From a bacterium (GTDB lineage: Bacteria; Actinomycetota; Thermoleophilia; Miltoncostaeales; Miltoncostaeaceae), in the NCBI GenBank assembly GCA_029977205.1, contig JAPOLI010000008.1, positions 1 through 50,667 of the forward strand: a stretch of 50,667 nucleotides of DNA. The letters are read 5' to 3'. Shown piece by piece: positions 45,134 through 50,667 of the stretch (the first letter of the stretch is position 1; each line of letters begins with the position of its first letter). The translations under genes and the position numbers were made by a program. The notes below the pieces were generated by a model. That model was not told where the DNA came from. It saw only the letters and a program-made list of their open reading frames with translations, and searched no databases.

Positions 45134-46071
45134 CCCGCACGGTCCTGCATGCCGACTGGAGCATGCGACCGGGCGCCCGCTGGGTTGCGCGGGCAGACAA
45201 CCGCGGAGATGGGTGGACCCTCGCGGCGCCGGAGCAATGGGACGCGGGGCGGCACCTGCCGCTCATCCTCGAGCCGGCCGACGCCGAGGTGCTCGTCGGG
45301 CTCGATGTTCCCGTTGGCCTGCCGCTGGCATGGGCCGAGCGCGCCGGCATCACGGCGTTCCGTGACCTGCTGGGGATAATCGCGTCGGGCGCATGGCCGA
45401 CCCTGCTCGAGCCCGCTACCTCGCCCGATGAGATCTCTGCGCGGCGCCCGTTCTACCCGCGCGCCCCGGGGGGCGCCCGGCGCGATCACCTCGTGCGCGG
45501 CCTGGACCTGGCATCGCCGGACGATCTCCTTCGTCGCTGCGATCGCGCGGTGCCCGGCGTGATGGGCCCCGCCGCGTCGGTGTTCTGGCTCGTGGGGCCG
45601 CAGCAGGTGGGGAAGGCGGCCATCAGCGCATGGCGCGAGGTGATCGCGCCATGCGCGGCGCATCCGCATGTGCGCCTGTGGCCGGCGGACGGCGATCTGG
45701 CCGACCTCATGAACCCGGGGAGCGCGGTGATCTGCGAGAGCTACCCGCGGGCGGCCTATGAATGGCCGTTGGGATTCCCGCGTGCGGGGTGGAGCAAGCG
45801 CCGCCAGGCCGACCGCCGGGCCCGCGCTCGCGACGCGCGCGCCTGGCTTGCGGGGTCGGGCATGCGGGTTGACGTGGCCCCCGCCATGTCCGCGGCATTC
45901 GCGGATGGATTCGGCCCTGCGGCATCCGGTGAGGATGCGTTCGACGCCACCATGGGCGCGCTGCAGCTCATCGCCGTGCTCGAGGGGTGGATGCCGGCGG
46001 GCCCACCCGCGGACCTCCCGGACGCCCGCCGGGCGGTCGAGGGGTGGATCATCGGGCGCCCGGTGGGATAG
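45130..46071 (+). CDS. DUF429-like protein with apparent CTG start
   Basis: About 313 residues. An ATG at 45163 exists, but the codons just before it read TRTVLHADWS, which looks like the true N-terminus of this family (strand plus ADWS). The only NTG that includes it with tight spacing is CTG 45130, which overlaps the ASCH stop as CTGA, matching the GTGA/ATGA pattern used throughout the window. Other features are VGLDVPVGLPL, AVICESYPRAAYEWPLG and EDAFDATMGALQLI (D-A-x-D-A-like end). DUF429 proteins have an RNase H-like look; the function is unknown. Confidence 0.75.
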   Translation: MTRTVLHADWSMRPGARWVARADNRGDGWTLAAPEQWDAGRHLPLILEPADAEVLVGLDVPVGLPLAWAERAGITAFRDLLGIIASGAWPTLLEPATSPDEISARRPFYPRAPGGARRDHLVRGLDLASPDDLLRRCDRAVPGVMGPAASVFWLVGPQQVGKAAISAWREVIAPCAAHPHVRLWPADGDLADLMNPGSAVICESYPRAAYEWPLGFPRAGWSKRRQADRRARARDARAWLAGSGMRVDVAPAMSAAFADGFGPAASGEDAFDATMGALQLIAVLEGWMPAGPPADLPDARRAVEGWIIGRPVG

Positions 46072-46101
46072 CCCGGCTGGCGCCGACGGGGTGGCCCGGG
46101 C

Positions 46102-46875
46102 CTAGGCGATGCCGAGCGTCGTCGCCGTGAGCGTGATGCCGGTGGCCGTCACGGTGACGTTGCAGGGGCTGTCCTCGGTGAGGCGCAGCCGCACCTGGTA
46201 GGTGCCGGCGGGAAGGTCCACCGGTTCACCCGCCGCGGCGGCCACGCCGATGATGGTCATGAGCGTGATCGTGGTGGGGGCATTCATCATGGGGCCGGAG
46301 GTGATCGACGCGACGCTCGAGTCGCCGTTCCAGACCTCGGCCGTGATCTGGATCGGAACGGTGCCCGCCGCGACCACCTGCGCGGTCGCGGCGAGCTGGA
46401 GCCGGCTCGTGGTGGTGAGAGTGAGGGCTTGCGTGATGAGGTCTGTTGGCGAACATGTCGACACACCCCCACTTGCCTGGTTCCACGTCCGCCCCGACGT
46501 CGGCCCAGGCGGGCCCATGGCCCCGGTGGCGCCCGTGGCCCCGGTGGCACCCGTCGGTCCTGTGGCGCCCGTGGGGCCGGCCGGGCCCTGCGGGCCCTGG
46601 GGCCCCGTGGGACCCGTGGCCCCGGTGAGGCCGTCCTCCCCCGCGGGCCCGCGCGGGCCGCGCGGCAACTGGCCCTTCTTGAAGTCGACGGCGAGCAGGG
46701 AGCCGTTGCGCACCTTCGACGAGGTCACCGCGGCCTTCTTGAGTTGCGCCGTGCCCACGGAGTTCGGGGCAAGAGAAACCACGGCATACCCGGTGCTGCC
46801 CAGGGCGATGAGCACGGCCAGCAGGATGATGAGCGCCGCAGGCGTGTTCAGGTGTGTCAGGGGCTTCCGGTGCAT
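46102..46875 (-). CDS. Collagen-like surface protein
   Basis: A 257-residue protein with a signal anchor (about 11-33), then [20 protein letters not shown], a module that I associate with Thermoleophilia exported proteins. Residues 73-126 are 18 uninterrupted Gly-X-Y triplets ([18 protein letters not shown] and so on), forming a collagen-like rod. The C-terminal 130 residues are a beta-rich head ([30 protein letters not shown]) with Cys141 and a second Cys that could pair. The likely place is the cell surface. No sortase motif is seen. Confidence 0.85.
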   Translation of the reverse strand: MHRKPLTHLNTPAALIILLAVLIALGSTGYAVVSLAPNSVGTAQLKKAAVTSSKVRNGSLLAVDFKKGQLPRGPRGPAGEDGLTGATGPTGPQGPQGPAGPTGATGPTGATGATGATGAMGPPGPTSGRTWNQASGGVSTCSPTDLITQALTLTTTSRLQLAATAQVVAAGTVPIQITAEVWNGDSSVASITSGPMMNAPTTITLMTIIGVAAAAGEPVDLPAGTYQVRLRLTEDSPCNVTVTATGITLTATTLGIA

Positions 46876-46931
46876 CGCGGGGGGCGGGGGGTGATGGGTC
46901 GGGAGAACCTACTCCGCCCGGGGGGAATGCG

Positions 46932-46970
46932 CCGCGCCCCGCCCGGCACGGATGGCCGGGCGGGGCGCGG
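46932..46970 (-). terminator. 16-bp perfect hairpin after the peroxiredoxin gene
   Basis: CCGCGCCCCGCCCGGC (46932-46947) pairs perfectly with 46955-46970 around a 7-base loop. It starts 12 bases beyond the peroxiredoxin stop on the minus strand. Very stable, without a clear T run. Confidence 0.7.
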
Positions 46971-46982
46971 GCTGCTGCCTGA

Positions 46983-47642
46983 TCAGGCGGGCTGCGGGAC
47001 GATCCTGATGTAGGGCCGGGGCTCCTCCCAGCCGTCGGGCCAGATCTCGCGGGCCTCGTCGTTGCTCACCGTGCCGGCGATGATCACCTTGTCGCCCTGC
47101 TCCCACTGGGCCGGGGTGGCCACGCGGTGCGTTGCCGTGAGCTGGAGCGAGTCGATGACGCGGAGCACCTCGTCGAAGTTGCGCCCCGTGGTCATCGGGT
47201 AGACGAGGAGGAGCTTCAGCTTCTTGTCGGGGCCGATCACGAAGACGTTGCGCACGGTCTGGTTGTCGGCGGGGGTGCGCACCAGCGGGTCGCCCTCCAC
47301 GTCGCTCTCCAGCATGCCGTAGGCCTTCGACACCGCGAAGTCGGCGTCGCTGATGATCGGGTAGTTCGGAGCCGTCCCCTGGGTCTCCTCGATGTCCTTC
47401 GCCCACTCCTCATGGCGGTCGAGGGGATCAACCGAGAGGCCGATGACCTTCACGCCGCGCGCATCGAACTCGGGCTTGATCTGCGCCATGTAGCCGAGCT
47501 CGGTGGTGCACACCGGGGTGAAGTCCTTGGGGTGGGAGAAGAGCACGGCCCACGAGTCGCCGATCCACTCGTGGAAGGTGATCGTGCCCTCGGTGGTCTC
47601 GGCCGTGAAGTCCGGCACGGTCTGGTTGATGCTGAGTCCCAT
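46983..47642 (-). CDS. 1-Cys peroxiredoxin (Prx6-like)
   Basis: A 219-residue peroxidase reducing H2O2 and organic peroxides. The peroxidatic Cys45 is in FSHPKDFTPVCTTELGYMA; no resolving Cys is present, so it is of the 1-Cys type, which also fits the longer C-terminal domain (GRNFDEVLRVIDSLQLTATHRVATPAQW). DNQTVRNVFVIGPDKKLKLLLVYP is diagnostic of the Prx6 group. AGGAGG lies 5 bases before the ATG, the strongest ribosome binding site in the region. Upstream is an AT-rich control region with repeated CGTTATG(G)CAAG sites, suggesting regulated expression. Confidence 0.94.
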   Translation of the reverse strand: MGLSINQTVPDFTAETTEGTITFHEWIGDSWAVLFSHPKDFTPVCTTELGYMAQIKPEFDARGVKVIGLSVDPLDRHEEWAKDIEETQGTAPNYPIISDADFAVSKAYGMLESDVEGDPLVRTPADNQTVRNVFVIGPDKKLKLLLVYPMTTGRNFDEVLRVIDSLQLTATHRVATPAQWEQGDKVIIAGTVSNDEAREIWPDGWEEPRPYIRIVPQPA

Positions 47643-47720
47643 TCGTCCTCCTGTCGGGGCCCATTGCTTATTGACATCCGTTATGCAAGCGAAAACGTAT
47701 CGTTATGGCAAGGGGAATGG
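47643..47720 (-). promoter_or_regulatory. Peroxiredoxin promoter region with two direct repeats
   Basis: An AT-rich island of about 60 bases in very GC-rich DNA. CGTTATGCAAG (47679-47689) and CGTTATGGCAAG (47701-47712) start 22 bases apart, two helical turns, so a dimeric or cooperative regulator could bind one face. TTGCTTATTGACATCC lies next to them. An oxidant-responsive operator is likely by context; the regulator is not encoded nearby. Confidence 0.5.
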
Positions 47721-47733
47721 GTGCAAAACGACG

Positions 47734-47769
47734 CGGACGCGGGCCGCGCTCGTGCGCGGCCCGCGTCCG
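47734..47769 (-). terminator. Terminator of tRNA-Ser(CGA)
   Basis: A 15-bp perfect stem (47734-47748 with 47755-47769, 6-base loop) begins 10 bases after the tRNA 3' end on the minus strand and is followed by GTCGTTTTGC, giving a short U run. A classical intrinsic terminator. Confidence 0.8.
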
Positions 47770-47778
47770 GTGGGCCGA

Positions 47779-47867
47779 CGGAGAGGGGGGGATTTGAACC
47801 CCCGTCGGACCGTGAAGCCCGAAACGGTTTTCGAGACCGCCGCATTCGACCGCTCTGCCACCTCTCC
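47779..47867 (-). tRNA. tRNA-Ser (CGA)
   Basis: An 89-base class II tRNA on the minus strand. Acceptor GGAGAGG/CCTCTCC, anticodon arm GCGGT-CTCGAAA-ACCGT with anticodon CGA (reads UCG), long variable arm, T loop TTCAAAT and discriminator G. CCA is not encoded. Confidence 0.95.
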
Positions 47868-47911
47868 GCGCGGGAGCGTACCAGCGCCCGTCCTATACGA
47901 TGCCGCGGCCC
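47868..47911. promoter_or_regulatory. Divergent promoter of two tRNA-Ser genes
   Basis: Only 44 bases separate the 5' ends of the two serine tRNAs. TACGAT (47896-47901) faces the plus-strand gene; TACGCT on the minus strand (47880-47875) faces the other. Both suit the TAnnnT -10 consensus. Confidence 0.5.
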
Positions 47912-48001
47912 GGAGAGGTGTCCGAGCGGTCTAAGGAGCGCGACTGGAAATCGCGTAGTCGGGTATTCCCCGGCTCGAGGGTTCAAATCCCTCCCTCTCC
48001 G
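47912..48001 (+). tRNA. tRNA-Ser (GGA)
   Basis: A 90-base class II tRNA. Acceptor GGAGAGG/CCTCTCC, anticodon arm CGCGA-CTGGAAA-TCGCG with anticodon GGA (reads UCC/UCU), long variable arm, T loop TTCAAAT and discriminator G. CCA is not encoded. It shares both acceptor arms with the divergent tRNA-Ser(CGA). Confidence 0.95.
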
Positions 48002-48007
48002 CTGACC

Positions 48008-48040
48008 GGGGCGCGAGGGGCTGGTACTCTCTCGCGCCCC
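48008..48040 (+). terminator. Hairpin between tRNA-Ser(GGA) and tRNA-Val
   Basis: GGGGCGCGAG (48008-48017) pairs exactly with CTCGCGCCCC (48031-48040) around a 13-base loop. It could end the serine tRNA transcript or act as a processing site if the two tRNAs are co-transcribed. Confidence 0.6.
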
Positions 48041-48041
48041 G

Positions 48042-48113
48042 GGGCAGTTAGCTCAGCGGGAGAGCGCCCGCCTCACACGCGGGAGGTCACTGGTTCAATC
48101 CCAGTACTGCCCA
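48042..48113 (+). tRNA. tRNA-Val (CAC)
   Basis: A 72-base cloverleaf: acceptor GGGCAGT/ACTGCCC, D arm GCTC-AGCGGGA-GAGC, anticodon arm CCCGC-CTCACAC-GCGGG with anticodon CAC (reads GUG), T arm CTGG-TTCAATC-CCAG and discriminator A. CCA is not encoded. Confidence 0.96.
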
Positions 48114-48180
48114 TGCCCCCGGGTCGGGCCACCGCAATCCGCCCACCGGAGCCCGCCTGCAGCGCGCCGCGGCGAACACG

Positions 48181-48750
48181 CTACGACGGCGAGTCTGCCC
48201 GCTCTCGTCGTGCCCGGCTGACCTTGGCCGCCAGCACGAACACGCGCGCCACCCCGACGATCACGATGAGGTCGATGAGCATCTGGGCCGTCACCACCCA
48301 GCGGGCGGACTCGCTCACGGCCGTGATGTCACCGAACCCCGTGGTCGACACGGTGGTGACGGTGAAGTAGATGGCGTTCGCCTTGTCGATCGGCTCGGTG
48401 AAGGCCGCGGCATTGCCTGCGGACATCGCCGCATAGACGATCGCGAACACCAGGATGACCGCCACGGCGACCACGATGATGCCCGTCGCTGCCCGCACCT
48501 CCGGATACGGGTCACGAATCACCCGGCGGATCTCCCACACCACCATCCCGACGAGGAGCACGAGTGCCACGAGCACGCTCGTGCCGAGCGTCCGCGCGGC
48601 GAGGTCCGCGGGCGGTATCACGATGAAGGCGGCCACGAGGATGGCGATCGACACCAGCATGCGCAGCGCCGCCGCGCCGACGACCCGCCTGCGCTCGCGC
48701 GTGGTCAGGGCTTCATATGGTGCCTGGTCCGCCGGGTCTGCAGTCGCCAT
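48181..48750 (-). CDS. Two-pore-domain potassium-channel-like protein
   Basis: A 189-residue membrane protein with four hydrophobic segments: two in the N-terminal half (about 30-46 and 57-73), then an ion-channel module at about 88-108 and 154-175 with the pore helix AIYFTVTTVS and filter TTGFGD (136-141). TxGFGD is a known variant of the potassium filter TVGYGD. The C-terminus is short and basic, with no RCK/TrkA_N domain. ATG 48750 has TAGCCT 9 bases upstream. Confidence 0.88.
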   Translation of the reverse strand: MATADPADQAPYEALTTRERRRVVGAAALRMLVSIAILVAAFIVIPPADLAARTLGTSVLVALVLLVGMVVWEIRRVIRDPYPEVRAATGIIVVAVAVILVFAIVYAAMSAGNAAAFTEPIDKANAIYFTVTTVSTTGFGDITAVSESARWVVTAQMLIDLIVIVGVARVFVLAAKVSRARRERADSPS

Positions 48751-48804
48751 TGGCCCGGGAGGCTAACCGTGACGTCGGACTCCCCTGGTCGTTAGGCTGA
48801 CCCC
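48751..48804. promoter_or_regulatory. Divergent promoter, channel / sedolisin
   Basis: A 54-base gap. TAGGCT (48793-48798) lies 6 bases before the sedolisin ATG, with GTGACG about 18 bases upstream as a -35 candidate. On the minus strand TAGCCT (48765-48760) lies 9 bases before the channel ATG. Neither gene has a clear Shine-Dalgarno sequence. Confidence 0.5.
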
Positions 48805-50634
48805 ATGATCCGCCCGCGGACTGGCTTCATCCTCGCCCTCGCCTGCGCGATGGCGCCGGCATCCCTCAATGCGGCATCGGTCCCGCAGCCGCTCAACGAC
48901 ACCACCGTCGATGTGGGGCTCACGCGCGACACCGCCGGGCTCATGGACATGGCGCGCCGGGTCTCCTCCCCGGGGAGCCCGATGTACCGCCAGTACCTCA
49001 CCGTGCACCAGGTGGCTGCCCGTTTCGGCGCGCGACCCTCGACCGTACGCAGGGTGCGGGCACGCCTTGCGAAGGCGGGCTTTGGCCCCGCGCGCCTCGA
49101 CGTGACGCGCGGCTTCCTCACCGTTGATGTTCCGCCGACGCGGATGAAGGAGCTGAACCGCGTGGCGACGACCCTGGGTCCACTCGTGACCGGCGTGGCA
49201 AGGAGCCGGTACGCCCCGCGTCCCGCGGGTGATGTCGTCACCGCCCAGACGCCGACCCCTGGCGGCTGGCCCAGCCGCACCGGCACTGCGCGAGGGTGCA
49301 CTGAGGGAACGTCGGTCCCCGTACCGCGCGAGGCAACGGTGCAGGCCCAGTTCCCGAACTCGCTTGCCTACGTGCCGAACCAGTTCCAGACGGCATTCGG
49401 ATTCACACCACTGCATCGCCAGGGCATCCGGGGGCAGGGCACGCATGTGGCCGTGGTGCAGTTCGGCGCGGGGTACCGGCCATCTGACATCACCGCCTTC
49501 GCGACATGCTTCGGCCTCGGGACGCCACGCGTCCGGCCCGTGCTGGTGGACATCCCGGTGCCCAATGACCCTCTGCTGAGCGGCGGAACGGCCGAGGTGG
49601 CGCTGGACATCCAGTCGGTGATCACCGGGGCCCCTGAGGCCCGCGTGAGCGTCGTGGAGGGCAGCAGCAATGCCTCGAACGCCGAGGTGCTGTCCACGGC
49701 GCTCGATGCCCGCAAGATGGGCGGCCTGCCCGACGTGATCTCATCGAGCTGGGGGATGTGCGAATACTTCGTGCAGCTCAGCGGGCAGACGGGAGCACCG
49801 GGCTCCGAGGGCCGGAGGCTGGTCGATTGGGTGAGCGCCGCCGCGGCCGCCTCGGGCGTCACCATGCTCACGGCCGTCGGCGATACCGGAGCGCAGTCGT
49901 GCGCGCACAATGTCGGGCCCGTTCCGGTATCGCAGCCTGACCTGCTCGCACGGGTCGCGGGCAACTGGACCGGCTGGCCTGCATCATCGCCGTGGATCAC
50001 CGGGGTCGGTGGCACGGACATGGTGCTGCGTCGTGACAACAGCCTGCGCCGCCAGTGGGTCTGGAATGACCGCACGACGATCGGAATGCTCCCGATGGTC
50101 CAGACGGTCATCGACGGCGTGACGATGACCGTCTTCCCCGCGGCGGGCGGCAGTGGTGGCCCGAGCCGTTACTACTCGATGCCCTGGTACCAGTCGTCGG
50201 CCGGGCTGCCCGGCGCGCGTCGCGCGACACCCGATGTGAGCATGTTCGCCGCGCGGTCGCTTGCGCTCTACTGCTCCGCGCACGTACCGGGTACCACAGG
50301 GCTCGATGGGCCGGGGTGTCCGCCGCCCCTGCGGGGGGATGGCTGGTTCTCGGTCGCGGGGACGTCCTTTGCCTCGCCGCTGCTCGCAGGCGGCGTCGCA
50401 TTGGCCAACCAGGTGGGCCGTCGTGCAGGCACGGGGCGCGTGGGGTTCCTGAATCCGCTGCTCTACGACTCCGGCACCACGGGGTCCGGGGCCATCCTCG
50501 ATGTCGTCCTCGGAAACAATGACGTGCTGGCCACGCGCCAGTGCTGCTGGGCGTCAGCGGGGTACGACATGGCGAGCGGGCTCGGCACGGTGAACATCGC
50601 GGGGCTCGCGGCCCGGGGCCGCCGCGCCGGCTAG
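48805..50634 (+). CDS. Sedolisin-type serine-carboxyl protease (peptidase S53)
   Basis: A 609-residue secreted proprotease. Signal peptide 1-24 (TGFILALACAMAPASLNAA). The pro-domain (about 30-140) has SPMYRQYLTVHQVAARFG, as in pro-kumamolisins. In the S53 catalytic domain, Glu264 and Asp268 (GGTAEVALDIQ), Asp360 (VGDTGAQS) and Ser521 (VAGTSFASPLLAGG) form the Ser-Glu-Asp set plus oxyanion Asp. The C-terminal calcium site has Asp566 (ILDVVLGNND) and AGYDMASGLGTVN. Several Cys (489, 505, 580, 581) could form disulfides. Family members are acid-active endopeptidases. Appears monocistronic. Confidence 0.93.
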   Translation: MIRPRTGFILALACAMAPASLNAASVPQPLNDTTVDVGLTRDTAGLMDMARRVSSPGSPMYRQYLTVHQVAARFGARPSTVRRVRARLAKAGFGPARLDVTRGFLTVDVPPTRMKELNRVATTLGPLVTGVARSRYAPRPAGDVVTAQTPTPGGWPSRTGTARGCTEGTSVPVPREATVQAQFPNSLAYVPNQFQTAFGFTPLHRQGIRGQGTHVAVVQFGAGYRPSDITAFATCFGLGTPRVRPVLVDIPVPNDPLLSGGTAEVALDIQSVITGAPEARVSVVEGSSNASNAEVLSTALDARKMGGLPDVISSSWGMCEYFVQLSGQTGAPGSEGRRLVDWVSAAAAASGVTMLTAVGDTGAQSCAHNVGPVPVSQPDLLARVAGNWTGWPASSPWITGVGGTDMVLRRDNSLRRQWVWNDRTTIGMLPMVQTVIDGVTMTVFPAAGGSGGPSRYYSMPWYQSSAGLPGARRATPDVSMFAARSLALYCSAHVPGTTGLDGPGCPPPLRGDGWFSVAGTSFASPLLAGGVALANQVGRRAGTGRVGFLNPLLYDSGTTGSGAILDVVLGNNDVLATRQCCWASAGYDMASGLGTVNIAGLAARGRRAG

Positions 50635-50667
50635 CCCGCGCCGCCCCGCGTGCGCCGTGCCCGCGTG

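Noticed and set aside
46494-46660. Low-complexity GC-rich repeat that might be a non-coding repeat element
   Set aside because: On the minus strand it encodes 18 unbroken Gly-X-Y triplets of a collagen-like protein.
47779-48113. tRNA-associated integration site of a mobile element
   Set aside because: No integrase, partial tRNA copy or atypical flanking genes are seen next to the three tRNA genes, nor next to tRNA-Phe at 36882.

Overview
The window is about 50.7 kb of very GC-rich bacterial chromosome packed with genes. It has no insertion sequences, phage genes, CRISPR array or replication origin that I can see, and no gene-free stretch longer than about 300 bases. The content points to Actinomycetota. 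GTG starts are frequent, many units look leaderless, the haem pathway uses glutamyl-tRNA reductase with a CobA-HemD fusion, and the oxidase is of caa3 type. A collagen-like protein carries an N-terminal module ([23 protein letters not shown]) that I associate with the class Thermoleophilia. That class assignment is an inference from gene style, not from a marker gene.

Layout. 1-9.8 kb: housekeeping and accessory genes: a truncated secreted protein (possible matrixin-like protease), pyruvate kinase, a SugE/Gdx-type exporter, a class III aminotransferase, two methyltransferases, an acyl-CoA dehydrogenase, a small membrane protein, and two adjacent nitroreductase-fold proteins. 9.8-13.9 kb: a cell-surface group with an acyltransferase-3 protein and two SGNH-type proteins whose junction looks like a frameshifted fusion, then an SRPBCC protein and a secreted protein. 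13.9-18.9 kb: a minus-strand operon with a FAD oxidoreductase and glycolate oxidase subunits GlcD, GlcE and GlcF.

18.96-36.04 kb: a long plus-strand run devoted to aerobic respiration and tetrapyrroles. It encodes a 63-residue membrane protein, haem O synthase (CtaB), an MFS transporter, caa3 oxidase subunits II, I and III, a lipoprotein cytochrome c, an SDR, a VanX-like dipeptidase, a UbiA-family prenyltransferase, the cytochrome c maturation proteins CcmA-D, precorrin-2 dehydrogenase, HemA, HemC, CobA-HemD and a SAM hydrolase. Most neighbours overlap by 1-8 bases (TGATG, ATGA, GTGA), implying translational coupling. The cluster links haem supply, haem O/A, cytochrome c assembly, a possible quinone step and the terminal oxidase.

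36.0-50.7 kb: a glycosyltransferase, tRNA-Phe, a two-component system, TrpB2, an Nfu N-domain protein, PyrE, RsgA, an unrecognised tryptophan-rich four-repeat protein, class I aldolase, an ASCH protein, a DUF429-like protein with an apparent CTG start, a collagen-like protein, a 1-Cys peroxiredoxin, three tRNAs (Ser-CGA, Ser-GGA, Val-CAC), a potassium-channel-like protein and a sedolisin (S53) protease.

Most notable: oxidase subunit I carries about 270 extra C-terminal residues that look like two tandem UspA-like domains; the four-repeat protein; the nitroreductase-like pair; the AT3/SGNH locus; and a recurrent TAnnnT element 6-10 bases before the first start codon of many transcription units. 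There is no single obvious new multi-gene defence or mobile system.
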